A DNA stretch of 64,000 bases, taken from assembly GCF_031846345.1 (NCBI RefSeq), contig NZ_JAVRHX010000001.1:1364001-1428000 (forward strand), written 5' to 3'. Below are positions 8,240 through 15,832 of the stretch, one piece after another. The stretch comes from Glaciecola petra (GTDB taxonomy: Bacteria > Pseudomonadota > Gammaproteobacteria > Enterobacterales > Alteromonadaceae). How positions within the stretch are numbered: the first letter of the stretch is position 1; every line of letters starts with the position of its first letter. The position numbers and the translations under genes are program-made. The notes under the pieces are model-generated. The model was not told the origin of the DNA, did no database searches, and saw nothing but the letters and a program-made list of their open reading frames with translations.

Positions 8240-9160
8240 TTAGGCAAAAGCGTCCTGTAAAGGCGGTACAACTTGCTTTTTACGACTTAACACGCCGTCT
8301 AGCCATAGCTTTTTATCTGTCGCCTTCAGTCCATAAGCAGTTTCGATCAAACCTTCATCGTCAGAAGCAATGAGCATTTGCGAACCTTCCTGCATAATGT
8401 CAGTGAGCAGCAATAACACAGTATGACGACCACCTTCTTCCTTCAATTTCGCAATATCAGCTTCTAAATCAGACTTAATATCATCAAAAACCGACAAATC
8501 AATGACTTCAAGCTGTCCGATTCCAACCAATTTTCCGTGCATATCAAAATCTTTAAAATCGCGCTTAACAAGTTCTCTTACTGGTGTGCCTTGAACCGCA
8601 GACTTTACTCTAAACATATCCATGCCTAATTCTTTAAAGTCGTCTATACCGGCAATTTCAGCTAAAGCTTCTACACATTTAATATCGGCTGTTGTGCAAG
8701 TTGGAGATTTGAAAATAACAGTATCACTCAAAATTGCACACATCATAATACCCGCGATATCTTTAGGGATATCAACTTGATAAAAATCGTACATCATCTT
8801 TATAATGGTGTTACTGCACCCCACTGGGCGAATCCAGCACTCTAATGGTGTCGATGTAGTCAAATCACCCAATTTGTGATGGTCAACAACACCCACCACG
8901 GTAGCCTCGTCTATATCATCAGGTGCTTGTGTTTTTTCAGTATGATCAACAATATATACGTTTTCGCCTGCGTAGCTCATTTTTAACTCTGGAGCTTGGA
9001 AGCCAAATTTATCTAAAATAAATTGGGTTTCTGGAGAAACTTCACCTAAACGAGTCGCAGTTGCCTCTTCACCTATTTGATTTTTTAAATAAGCCAGCGC
9101 AATTGCACCACAAATTGAATCTGAATCGGGAATTTTATGCCCTACTACGTACATTGCCAT
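8240..9160 (-). CDS. ppaC: Manganese-dependent inorganic pyrophosphatase
   Basis: 306 residues from the ATG at 9160, the usual length for family II pyrophosphatases (DHH phosphoesterases), which hydrolyse PPi to drive biosynthesis. Metal ligands are visible in VVGHKIPDSDSICGA, YIVDHTE and the DHH motif VVDHHKLGD; the C-terminal DHHA2 domain carries the RKKQV segment near residue 294. The frame stays open for 12 codons further upstream, but the ATG at 9160 has GGAG six to seven bases before it and starts in the family's conserved MxMYVVGHK. Transcription ends at the terminator at 8162-8191. Confidence 0.94.
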   Translation of the reverse strand: MAMYVVGHKIPDSDSICGAIALAYLKNQIGEEATATRLGEVSPETQFILDKFGFQAPELKMSYAGENVYIVDHTEKTQAPDDIDEATVVGVVDHHKLGDLTTSTPLECWIRPVGCSNTIIKMMYDFYQVDIPKDIAGIMMCAILSDTVIFKSPTCTTADIKCVEALAEIAGIDDFKELGMDMFRVKSAVQGTPVRELVKRDFKDFDMHGKLVGIGQLEVIDLSVFDDIKSDLEADIAKLKEEGGRHTVLLLLTDIMQEGSQMLIASDDEGLIETAYGLKATDKKLWLDGVLSRKKQVVPPLQDAFA

Positions 9161-9336
9161 ATATAGCTCCTTGAATTTTGCCCCGCATTCTATCAAACAA
9201 TGAAATAATTTAAATAGCAGATTTGGGCAATATTGAATTGAAGAGCGGCTAAGTAGAAAAAATACATGGTATAGGGACTAGGCCGCTAACAAGTCGACGA
9301 ATTATCGAGTAGATTGGGAGATATGTGGGTGGAAAC

Positions 9337-9594
9337 TTAGTATTCCCACCAGCCTTCTTGCCACCAATTTAAAAACTCTTCAAAATCGATGTAGCCATCA
9401 CCATTTTTATCAACCATGTTAAAGCCTTCTTGAACGTGATTAGCTTTCGTTTTTGGCGACAAAATTGTTAAAAGCTCTATAAACTCAGGCATATCAATTT
9501 GACCATTATTATCTTTATCAAAATAATCAAATTCTCTTCTAATCTCTGCAATCTGTTCAGCGTCTAATTTTGGGGTATTTGCTTTATCAGTCAT
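9337..9594 (-). CDS. Small two-EF-hand calcium-binding protein
   Basis: 85 residues, no signal peptide, so probably cytosolic. Two canonical 12-residue EF-hand loops are present, DKDNNGQIDMPE (about residues 26-37) and DKNGDGYIDFEE (about residues 62-73), each with acidic residues at positions 1, 3, 5 and 12. The tail is Trp-rich (NWWQEGWWEY). The gene stands alone between ppaC and trhO, which lie on the same strand. The architecture is that of a calmodulin-like half molecule; the partner is unknown. Confidence 0.88.
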   Translation of the reverse strand: MTDKANTPKLDAEQIAEIRREFDYFDKDNNGQIDMPEFIELLTILSPKTKANHVQEGFNMVDKNGDGYIDFEEFLNWWQEGWWEY

Positions 9595-9709
9595 TTTAAT
9601 GTCTGGCTCTTGTTGTGCGATGTATCCACTAGATTTTAGTTTACTCTTTAAGGTAGATCACTGTCTAGCTAAAAAGCCTAAGCTCATGAAATAACTTATA
9701 AAACAATAC

Positions 9710-9732
9710 CTAAAAGGCCAAAAATTGGCCAA
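9710..9732 (-). terminator. Rho-independent terminator of trhO
   Basis: On the minus strand GGCCAA-TTT-TTGGCC is followed by TTTT. It lies about 13 bp past the trhO stop. Confidence 0.7.
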
Positions 9733-9742
9733 GCAAGCTTAA

Positions 9743-10738
9743 TTATTTAGTGAGTTTGTTTTTTTGCAATGCCCTTTCGCGCTGTGCATCTGCTTTTTGT
9801 AGGCGTTTTTGTTGCATTAGATCCCGCGCTTCTGTTCCAACATGCAGTTGTGAGCGCTGTTTTGCTAACATAACTTGCTTTTCTCTTTCTCTAAATCTGG
9901 CTAATTGCTCATCTGTATGTGTTCCATAACACTTAGGGCAGCTCACACCCGCTTCATATTTATTGGACATTTTGTCTGCTTCGGTAATCGGTAAGCGGCA
10001 ACCGTAGCATTGGTCATAATGACTTTTCTTTAAGTCATGATTAACAGCGACTCTATTATCAAAAACAAAGCATTCACCTTTCCATAACGATTCTTCTTTA
10101 GGCACATCTTCGAGATATTGTAATATCCCACCTTGCAGATGATAAACTTCCTCAAAGCCATTTTCTTTAAGGTAGGCCGTTGATTTTTCGCAACGTATAC
10201 CACCAGTACAGAACATTGCTACTTTTTTGTGTTTGTTTGGATCTAAGTTTTTAGCGACATACTCAGGAAATTCTCTGAATGCACCAGTGTTAGGATTGAT
10301 CGCATTTTCGAAACTTCCAATTTCAATTTCATACTCATTTCGTGTATCAATCACTGTTACTTCTGGATCACTAATTAGGGCATTCCATTGTGTTGGTGCT
10401 ACGTAGGTTCCAACCGTTTTCCGAGGATCTAAACCATCGACGCCCATTGTTACAATTTCTTTTTTTAATTTCACTTTAGTACGATAAAATGGTTGTTCTT
10501 CATGCCATGAAAATTTATTAGAAATTGGCTTGATTCTATTATCTTTATTAAGAAACGCTAACAAACTATTAATGGCTTTTTGGGTACCTGACACGGTGCC
10601 ATTTAGACCTTCTGAGGCTAATAAAATAGTCCCTTTAATACTATGTTCTTCCATAAAGATTTTTAACGGTTGACGTAAATCTTTATAGTTTTCAAGTGAC
10701 ACAAATTTATAAAGTGCACACACGAGAAATTTATTCAT
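9743..10738 (-). CDS. trhO: tRNA uridine-34 hydroxylase (rhodanese family)
   Basis: 331 residues of the YceA/TrhO family, which makes 5-hydroxyuridine at the tRNA wobble position independently of oxygen-dependent TrmO-type routes. An N-terminal acylphosphatase-like domain (about residues 1-95) precedes a rhodanese domain whose active-site Cys lies in FCTGGIRCEKST (about residue 180). The C-terminal part has Cys pairs (CYGCRLP and CPKCYG) that look zinc-binding. The frame is open for 26 more codons upstream, but the ATG at 10738 has AAGGA seven bases ahead and begins MNKFLVCALYKFV as in the family. Confidence 0.93.
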   Translation of the reverse strand: MNKFLVCALYKFVSLENYKDLRQPLKIFMEEHSIKGTILLASEGLNGTVSGTQKAINSLLAFLNKDNRIKPISNKFSWHEEQPFYRTKVKLKKEIVTMGVDGLDPRKTVGTYVAPTQWNALISDPEVTVIDTRNEYEIEIGSFENAINPNTGAFREFPEYVAKNLDPNKHKKVAMFCTGGIRCEKSTAYLKENGFEEVYHLQGGILQYLEDVPKEESLWKGECFVFDNRVAVNHDLKKSHYDQCYGCRLPITEADKMSNKYEAGVSCPKCYGTHTDEQLARFREREKQVMLAKQRSQLHVGTEARDLMQQKRLQKADAQRERALQKNKLTK

Positions 10739-10873
10739 GTTGAGTCCTTTGCGACGGCCTGATGACCTTAATTGGAACGTAAAACCAATGCAAAATTGCG
10801 GCGCGAAAGATAGCACAAGAAGAAAGATAGAAGCAAGCCATTCAACTGAAAGTATTAGCTTGATTACCAGAAT

Positions 10874-11392
10874 TTAAAAGGAATACGTTTTGGCTTCAGT
10901 CACCGTATTATACATATCAACTACCTTCTCAATATTATTTGCTGAGTTTTCTGACGCATGCAATGGGGCGTCATCCTCCGCTAAAGCTGATGGATGCTGA
11001 GTAAAAAATACCGTGTTCTCTTGAACCTCGTCTGGTATCGCTTGGTATTCACTTTTGTAGTGCAATGCTTGTGGAAATAAGCTTTGGTACAAGCATAAAA
11101 GTAACATTGGATTGTTGGCGTACTGTAAGGCGCTATTGAGTTCATTAGCGCTAGCATAATCGTCTGATCGTGCGTATTTTCTAGCATAACGATAGGCCCC
11201 ATTCTCCATACCAGAGTATGAATGCTCATGCTCACTTTGACTCTCTGAAAAGCGAGAATACTGTGTAACATCAGGATGCATCATACTTAAGTACAAAGCG
11301 AACGCAGCAGAACGCTTGCCTAGCTTTTCAGGTGTTTTTAACACGCTATTTATACGGGTATTGTGAGCAATATTTTCTTTTATTGAAATCAT
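10874..11392 (-). CDS. Hypothetical protein
   Basis: 172 residues from the ATG at 11392 (a TTG four codons earlier is possible). I recognise no family. The sequence has no signal peptide or membrane segment; it is Ala/Ser/Tyr-rich with SEHEHSYSGMENGAYRYARKY near the middle and predicted helical stretches. No SD is evident for either start. It is in the same direction as trhO but separated by 135 bp, and divergent from the REC-TPR gene at 11545. Confidence 0.55.
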   Translation of the reverse strand: MISIKENIAHNTRINSVLKTPEKLGKRSAAFALYLSMMHPDVTQYSRFSESQSEHEHSYSGMENGAYRYARKYARSDDYASANELNSALQYANNPMLLLCLYQSLFPQALHYKSEYQAIPDEVQENTVFFTQHPSALAEDDAPLHASENSANNIEKVVDMYNTVTEAKTYSF

Positions 11393-11544
11393 TAATTTTC
11401 GCAATACATTGTGTTTAAAAATTAAAACCTTATGGGGTGTATCGGCTTTCTAGCGGGCAACTCAAGGCCAATTTTCATAGGTCGATATAATGAACATGCA
11501 AAAAAACGTAAGCGAATTAACAAACGGGAAATCAAAAGTCTAAT

Positions 11545-13191
11545 ATGAGTACCCTCGATTATTCTGACAAACGCTGTTTAGTGGTAGAAGATAGACGACC
11601 TTTTCTTATGCTTTTACGTGGCTTATTAACCAGTTTAGGTGCCACAAAAATAACGACCGAACTCTCTGCCGAGACCGCCCTAAGAGCATGTAAACTAGTG
11701 AAGTTTGATATTGTAGTGTGCGACCTACATCTTGGCACGAACCGTAAAAATGGTTTCGAATTTCTAGAGGAAATTCGAAAATTACATTTAGTTAAACCAT
11801 CTGCTGTATTTATAATGATTAGTGGCGATAGCGCGCGCTCGATGGTGCTAGGATCAATTGAAAAGCAACCAGATGATTATTTAGTAAAACCTTTTTCGCA
11901 GGCTCAACTTAACGCACGTATCACCCGAGCCACCAACCGTCGTGTTGCTTTGTCTGCTCTTTACAGTCAAATCGACCACCAAAAATATGAATTGAGTATC
12001 GATACCTGTAAGCATTTTATTGAGACAGAACCCAGATACGCAAACCACCTTTTACAAATTTTAGTAGAGCTATATTGGAAAACGGAAGAATTTGACCAAG
12101 CAGAAAAGATCCTCGATAACATACTCGAACATAGACAAGTTCAGTGGGCTTTATGCTCTATGGCAAAAACTAAATTATTTAAAAAGCAATACGAACAAGC
12201 GATTGAATTAGCCAAACAAGCAATTGATAACTCTGCGAATAATGTAGAGGCATACGATATTATCGCTAACGCTTACCTGCAATACGATAAAAAACCAGAA
12301 GCGCTAAAGTTTATTTTGGAAGCATTGGCGTTGTCTCCGTTGTCCATTGAAAGACATTTTAGGGTGTGTGAAATTGCGAGGGAAAACGAAGACTTTGAAT
12401 TGGCGATGAATAGTGCTAAATCAATATACGAATTATCACAACGCTCCGTGCATAAAAACGTCAATCATATGTGCGGATATGTTCGTAGCATCCTAGATGC
12501 CGCCGAATATGCCGACAGTAAAAACCTTAAAAACAAATTTATGCAAGAAGCAATGTTTGCTGTGCAACGCGCTCGCACAGACGATACAGTGCACTCTCAA
12601 CCTGATGATTTTGATTTAGATATATTTGAATCTGTTATTCACGCTAGGGTCCTTAATCTTGAAGGTAAAACAACCGAATCGAAAAAAGCCTTAGAAGAAA
12701 GCCAAATAGAAATTGAAAGAAATTTTACCGAATATCCGGTTGCGATGGCCGCCGATAGTTTGAAACTCATGATTGACCTCGGAGACTATGAGGAAGCAAG
12801 TAAAATAACTAAAATCATTAAACAAAATGAAGGTAAGGTTGATAGTTCAATTATGTATTTGGCAGAAAGTGAACTAACAAAAAACAAGCAAGACAGAGAC
12901 AATTATATAAAACACAATAAAACCGGAATACATCTATACAGCACAGGAAATTTTGCAAAAGCATACAATGAATTCACTGCGGCAAAAAAAGTATCTCCAT
13001 TGAATATAGGCGTGAATCTAAACTTATTACAGTGTTTAATTCAATTGATTAAAAAAACTAGTAAACCCGAAGGCAAACTTATTATGGAAGCTAGAGATCT
13101 ATACCGCTATGTTAACAACATGCCGCTGAAAGCGATTCATAAAGCCAAATTCGCGAGCATGAGTGAAGAGGCTAAAGAGATTATTGGATAG
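11545..13191 (+). CDS. REC-TPR response regulator (first copy)
   Basis: 548 residues. The N-terminal receiver domain (about residues 8-130) has the acidic pair ED at 16-17, the phospho-acceptor Asp60 in VVCDLHLG, Ser93 in MISGD and Lys115 in YLVKPFS. No DNA-binding domain follows; the rest is helical repeats of tetratricopeptide type (for example YEQAIELAKQAIDNSANNVEAYD cut here as separate helices), ending with a repeat containing NLNLLQCL. Output is therefore probably protein-protein contact. A paralogue with the same layout and the same NLLQCL end is at 35127. No kinase is adjacent. The integron's eroded end begins right after its stop. Confidence 0.87.
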   Translation: MSTLDYSDKRCLVVEDRRPFLMLLRGLLTSLGATKITTELSAETALRACKLVKFDIVVCDLHLGTNRKNGFEFLEEIRKLHLVKPSAVFIMISGDSARSMVLGSIEKQPDDYLVKPFSQAQLNARITRATNRRVALSALYSQIDHQKYELSIDTCKHFIETEPRYANHLLQILVELYWKTEEFDQAEKILDNILEHRQVQWALCSMAKTKLFKKQYEQAIELAKQAIDNSANNVEAYDIIANAYLQYDKKPEALKFILEALALSPLSIERHFRVCEIARENEDFELAMNSAKSIYELSQRSVHKNVNHMCGYVRSILDAAEYADSKNLKNKFMQEAMFAVQRARTDDTVHSQPDDFDLDIFESVIHARVLNLEGKTTESKKALEESQIEIERNFTEYPVAMAADSLKLMIDLGDYEEASKITKIIKQNEGKVDSSIMYLAESELTKNKQDRDNYIKHNKTGIHLYSTGNFAKAYNEFTAAKKVSPLNIGVNLNLLQCLIQLIKKTSKPEGKLIMEARDLYRYVNNMPLKAIHKAKFASMSEEAKEIIG

Positions 13192-13204
13192 TCTTTTACT
13201 GGGC

Positions 13205-13234
13205 TGACAGTTGAACTTAATCCTTTTGTTATAT
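13205..13234 (-). repeat. attC remnant at the distal end of the integron
   Basis: On the minus strand ATATAACAAAAGGATTAAG resembles the outer half of the attC at 15109-15177 (ATATAACAAAAGAATGAAG). The matching other half is missing; the REC-TPR gene ends 13 bp away. This reads as the eroded end of the cassette array. Confidence 0.5.
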
Positions 13235-13271
13235 GACGTTGCCAAAATCAACCTAGTACTCATTCCAACTA

Positions 13272-13634
13272 TCATATAAGACCGACAACTAATCCAACAA
13301 CAAGTGTCACCCAAAACCATATCGTATCTCTAAATCTATCGAGTAGCCAAAAATAGCCAAACGCTAGTAAACCAGAAATTAATGCTCCAACCAAAGATGT
13401 TAAAAGCCCGCCATCTAGTAGCAGACTGAATACGAAGACAACAATGGCATAAATACCTGCGCATAACTCAGGTTTTTCAGTCGTCAGGAGAAGCTTTACG
13501 AGTCCAACTAATAATATTATTTGAAAAATAGAAATAAAAATAACGTGTACCTCAAGACATATAACACTCGTTAATCTCTTGTTATGTTTCTGCAAGCGAA
13601 CTACAATGTGTAAACATTTTGAATATATACACAC
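13272..13634 (-). CDS. Cassette gene: small membrane protein, start uncertain
   Basis: Up to 120 residues with three or four hydrophobic helices (FISIFQIILLVGLVKLLL, IYAIVVFVFSLLL, LVGALISGLLAFGYFWLL, IWFWVTLVVGLVVGLI). I recognise no family. The only ATG (13634) lies inside the vapB promoter region, and the frame then reads through the shortened attC at 13559-13587, so the natural start may have been lost or be a rarer codon. It is the most distal cassette and may be a decaying gene. Confidence 0.5.
   Translation of the reverse strand: MCIYSKCLHIVVRLQKHNKRLTSVICLEVHVIFISIFQIILLVGLVKLLLTTEKPELCAGIYAIVVFVFSLLLDGGLLTSLVGALISGLLAFGYFWLLDRFRDTIWFWVTLVVGLVVGLI
13559..13587 (-). repeat. Truncated attC site
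   Basis: The outer arms ATATAAC and GTTATGT, with TAACA/TGTTA pairing as in the other attC sites, are only 15 bp apart, against about 50 bp or more in the intact ones. The middle appears deleted. Confidence 0.55.
13607..13633. promoter_or_regulatory. Inverted repeat upstream of vapBC
   Basis: TGTGTA (13607-13612) and TACACA (13628-13633) are exact inverted repeats with a 15-bp spacer, ending 10 bp before the vapB ATG. This is where type II antitoxins usually bind to repress their own operon. Binding by this VapB is inferred. Confidence 0.45.
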
Positions 13635-13643
13635 TGGTGATGT

Positions 13644-13838
13644 ATGCGTACTAATATAGTTATCGACGACGAGCTAATGGCACAGGCTCTAAAAGCAACC
13701 GGCCTCTCAACAAAAAAAGATGTTGTTGAGCAGGGTCTTAAACTATTAGTTCAAAGAAAAAGACAACAATCAATCAGGGCATTAAGAGGAAACATTAGTT
13801 GGGAAGGTGACCTAGATGAAATGAGGAATAATGAATGA
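13644..13838 (+). CDS. vapB: Type II antitoxin, VapB family
   Basis: 64 residues. The start MRTNIVIDDELMAQALKA is the ribbon-helix-helix type N-terminus common to VapB antitoxins of PIN-domain toxins; the C-terminal half (SWEGDLDEM) would thread into the toxin. It overlaps vapC by four bases (ATGA). It runs opposite to the other cassettes, so it needs its own promoter; an inverted repeat lies just upstream. In integrons such modules are thought to stabilise the array. Confidence 0.88.
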   Translation: MRTNIVIDDELMAQALKATGLSTKKDVVEQGLKLLVQRKRQQSIRALRGNISWEGDLDEMRNNE

Positions 13839-14236
13839 TACTTGCTGATACGAGTGTTTGGATAGATTATCTAAACGGTCGAATCACTCCTCAAACTGAC
13901 TTGCTCGATGACAGTCTCATGGCTGGTGCTTTGGCTATGGGTGACCTCATCTTTCTTGAGGTATTACAGGGGGTTAGAGATGACAAACAGTTTGAACTAG
14001 TGAAGAAAAAATTATCCATCTTAGACCAATACACTATGTTCAATTCTAAACATGTTATCGAATATGCAAATAACTATAGAAGCTTGCGCAAGAAAGGTAT
14101 AACGATAAGAAAAACCAATGACGTAATTATTGCTTCTTTCTGTATTCAAGAAAACATGCCGCTTTTGTTCGTTGACAGAGACTTCAAACCCTTTATAGAG
14201 TATTTAGGGCTCATCCCAGCCTACCTGGAAACATAA
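13835..14236 (+). CDS. vapC: Type II toxin, VapC-like PIN-domain ribonuclease
   Basis: 133 residues with a full set of PIN acidic residues: Asp5 (MILADTSVWIDYL), Glu42 (IFLEVLQG), Asp96 (TNDVIIA) and Asp114 (LFVDRDF). These hold the Mg ions for RNA cleavage in VapC toxins. It is translationally coupled to vapB by the ATGA overlap. Its stop codon lies inside the attC at 14231-14296, showing that the pair is one mobile cassette, inserted in reverse. Confidence 0.92.
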   Translation: MILADTSVWIDYLNGRITPQTDLLDDSLMAGALAMGDLIFLEVLQGVRDDKQFELVKKKLSILDQYTMFNSKHVIEYANNYRSLRKKGITIRKTNDVIIASFCIQENMPLLFVDRDFKPFIEYLGLIPAYLET

Positions 14237-14296
14237 CACCTTGCTAAGCGGCGAAAATTGCTTTTTATTTTTGTCCGCTTCAAGTGTTTGTTAGTT
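14231..14296 (-). repeat. Integron attC site
   Basis: On the minus strand the ends are CTAACAAACACTTGAAGCGG and CCGCTTAGCAAGGTGTTAT: an imperfect palindrome with unpaired bases, 66 bp long, ending in the GTTAT-type core. The centre (CAAAAAT ... AATTTTCG) is nearly the same as in the attC at 14662. The stop codons of both flanking genes fall in it. Confidence 0.85.
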
Positions 14297-14644
14297 TTTC
14301 TGCTGAACACGTGTATTTGTTCTGATAAGCCAAATTATACTATAAAAGCCGCCAAAGCCTGGAATCGCATGGCACAACATTGATGGCATCCTTATTAGCT
14401 CTGAAAATTTTGGAATGAAGAAAAACGACCTTTGAAATTTAGTTTTAAGTGCTACGCAAGATAATGCTGATTGAATATGGAATTGAATAAAAGTCCGTAT
14501 TTGTCGAAATTGCATACCCAAAAAAAGTACAAATAATTCTAACCCAATAGCATCTAAAAACAACGCAAGCATTATAGTATCTGGCCTCAAAATGAGAAGG
14601 CACACAACTCCAATTGTAGCGTATTTAAAAAGTCTTTCTTTCAT
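14291..14644 (-). CDS. Cassette gene: hypothetical membrane protein
   Basis: 117 residues from the ATG at 14644, chosen because AGGA lies seven bases upstream; an ATG two codons earlier overlaps that SD. There are two clear hydrophobic segments near the N-terminus (ATIGVVCLLILRP and FLDAIGLELFVLFLGMQ) and a third near the end (GFGGFYSIIWLI). No family recognised. The stop codon lies in the attC that closes the cassette, the usual compact cassette layout. Confidence 0.6.
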   Translation of the reverse strand: MKERLFKYATIGVVCLLILRPDTIMLALFLDAIGLELFVLFLGMQFRQIRTFIQFHIQSALSCVALKTKFQRSFFFIPKFSELIRMPSMLCHAIPGFGGFYSIIWLIRTNTRVQQKN

Positions 14645-14661
14645 CAACATATCCTGTTAAA

Positions 14662-14727
14662 AACTAACACCCGCTTAAGCGGCGAAAATTGCTCTTCATT
14701 TTTGTCCGCTTAAAGCGTTTGTTATGT
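14662..14727 (-). repeat. Integron attC site
   Basis: 66 bp. Minus-strand arms are ATAACAAACGCTTTAAGCGG and CCGCTTAAGCGGGTGTTAG, pairing almost perfectly with an extra T left over, as expected for the extrahelical bases that set strand choice. It is the best-formed attC of the array. Confidence 0.88.
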
Positions 14728-15105
14728 TGCATTACGCCTCCGAACTAAAATGAGATTAGTTACTTCAGTACATAACAAAACAAACATGCCTACAGCGAAT
14801 ACTCTAATCCCAAATACTATTTGAGGTACTCCGCATGAATCAAAACTATGCCACAAATACCATAAAAAGCTGGGTACATAAACAAAACAAGCAACCAATA
14901 AATGAATCCGCCATACCAGCTTATTGTTTGTAAAACGCCGCAGACTTAGGCTTAATAATAAAAAGACAACGGCGCAAACAGAAGCCACTAGAATCTGAAA
15001 TTGATGCTTTTCCATTGACACATCTGTTAGAACAAAGCAGGCATTTGCCGAGAGAGGAAAAATTAGTATTAACAGCGCAGACGAATATTTCACTAGACTT
15101 CCCAT
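14722..15105 (-). CDS. Cassette gene: hypothetical membrane protein
   Basis: 127 residues from the ATG at 15105; the open frame extends to a GTG inside the upstream attC, which is less likely. The N-terminus looks like a signal peptide or first helix (YSSALLILIFPLSANACF), followed by three more hydrophobic helices with a Trp-rich third one (YVPSFLWYLWHSF). No family recognised. The stop overlaps the attC at 14662-14727. Confidence 0.6.
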   Translation of the reverse strand: MGSLVKYSSALLILIFPLSANACFVLTDVSMEKHQFQILVASVCAVVFLLLSLSLRRFTNNKLVWRIHLLVACFVYVPSFLWYLWHSFDSCGVPQIVFGIRVFAVGMFVLLCTEVTNLILVRRRNAT

Positions 15106-15108
15106 GCA

Positions 15109-15177
15109 ACATAACACTTTGAATAAGCGGTTTGGCAGTGCTTTTCTGACAAATCCGTCTTCATTCTTTTGTTATAT
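15109..15177 (-). repeat. Integron attC site
   Basis: 69 bp. Minus-strand ends are AATATAACAAAAGAATGAAG and TTATTCAAAGTGTTATGT, with pairing inner blocks GACGGATTTG and CAAACCGC. Core GTTATGT at the array-distal side. Confidence 0.8.
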
Positions 15178-15193
15178 TGCGTTACTTTCACGG

Positions 15194-15454
15194 TCAACTC
15201 GCCCTTTCCAATGATTCAATTTGGTCTTCAGATTTAGCGATTTGTTTGAGCTTACTAGGAATAAACACATTCGTAATCCAATCTTTGTTAGGCGGCTCAA
15301 TTTTTCCATTTTTCTCTCTTGGTGAGTAAAATGCTCTAAACCCATGCCATTCTGCATTTGAGCCATCATTAAGATAACCCTTGGCGATCAGTAAATAGTT
15401 TTGCAATTTTTCGAGCCGACGCTCTATCTCTTTTATTTTGTATTGATTCGACAT
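15194..15454 (-). CDS. Cassette gene: small hydrophilic protein
   Basis: 86 residues, charged, no membrane segment. It opens with a helical Lys/Glu stretch (IKEIERRLEKLQNYLLIAKG) and contains Trp in NAEWHGF and KDWITNVF; the end (KSEDQIESLERAS) is also helical. No family recognised. No SD is visible before the ATG, common for cassette genes. Confidence 0.6.
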   Translation of the reverse strand: MSNQYKIKEIERRLEKLQNYLLIAKGYLNDGSNAEWHGFRAFYSPREKNGKIEPPNKDWITNVFIPSKLKQIAKSEDQIESLERAS

Positions 15455-15476
15455 AATTTGTATGATTTACGTAGCA

Positions 15477-15551
15477 ATATAACACCTCAATAACCGGCGC
15501 AGCGCAGCTGTGTCCGGCGCCGAAGGCGCGTAGTTCATTGGTTTGTTAACT
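15477..15551 (-). repeat. Integron attC site with GC-rich centre
   Basis: 75 bp. Minus-strand ends are AGTTAACAAACCAATGAAC and GGTTATTGAGGTGTTATAT. The centre is made of GGCGCCGG/CCGGCGC-type blocks, unlike the AT-rich centres of the other sites, pointing to a different cassette source. Confidence 0.82.
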
Positions 15552-15574
15552 TTTGGACTCAATATTGCCATTAT

Positions 15575-15832
15575 TCAACCTCTAAATGAAATAAAGTAAA
15601 TACCGATAGCGACCAAAATTAATAATCCGACCGAGCTGCACCATCCCCCTGTCTTACTAGTTTCTGACCAATAAGTATTCTGATTTTTGGGGGGATATCT
15701 GCCACCAGTCAATATTTTACAAACTGGCCAGCCGATCCAATAGCAAATCGTTCCAAAAAAGATATCAGCCAAAATATAACCAATACCCCTTAAAAATCCA
15801 CTAATAATTGAAGAGCCAAAATCTTCCAACAA
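15575..15832 (-). CDS. First cassette gene: small membrane protein
   Basis: 85 residues with a TTG start; AAAGGG lies about ten bases upstream. Two or three hydrophobic segments (IISGFLRGIGYILADIFF, ICYWIGWPVCKILTG and VGLLILVAIGIYFIS) flank a polar loop with GGRYPPKNQ. I recall similar short proteins in marine bacterial genomes but cannot name a function. As the cassette next to attI it should be the most recently inserted and best expressed. Confidence 0.6.
   Translation of the reverse strand: MLEDFGSSIISGFLRGIGYILADIFFGTICYWIGWPVCKILTGGRYPPKNQNTYWSETSKTGGWCSSVGLLILVAIGIYFISFRG

Noticed and set aside
9243..9290. AGCGGC ... GCCGCT inverted repeat between ppaC and the EF-hand gene
   Set aside because: The arms are 6 bp with a spacer of about 35 bp and no T-run, too weak to call.
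10981..11271. 96-codon frame overlapping the hypothetical gene at 10874
   Set aside because: The longer overlapping frame has more protein-like composition; neither is strongly supported, so the longer one was kept.
15172..15369. 65-codon frame overlapping the cassette gene at 15194
   Set aside because: It begins inside the other gene and ends in the attC region; the 15194-15454 frame fits the cassette borders better.
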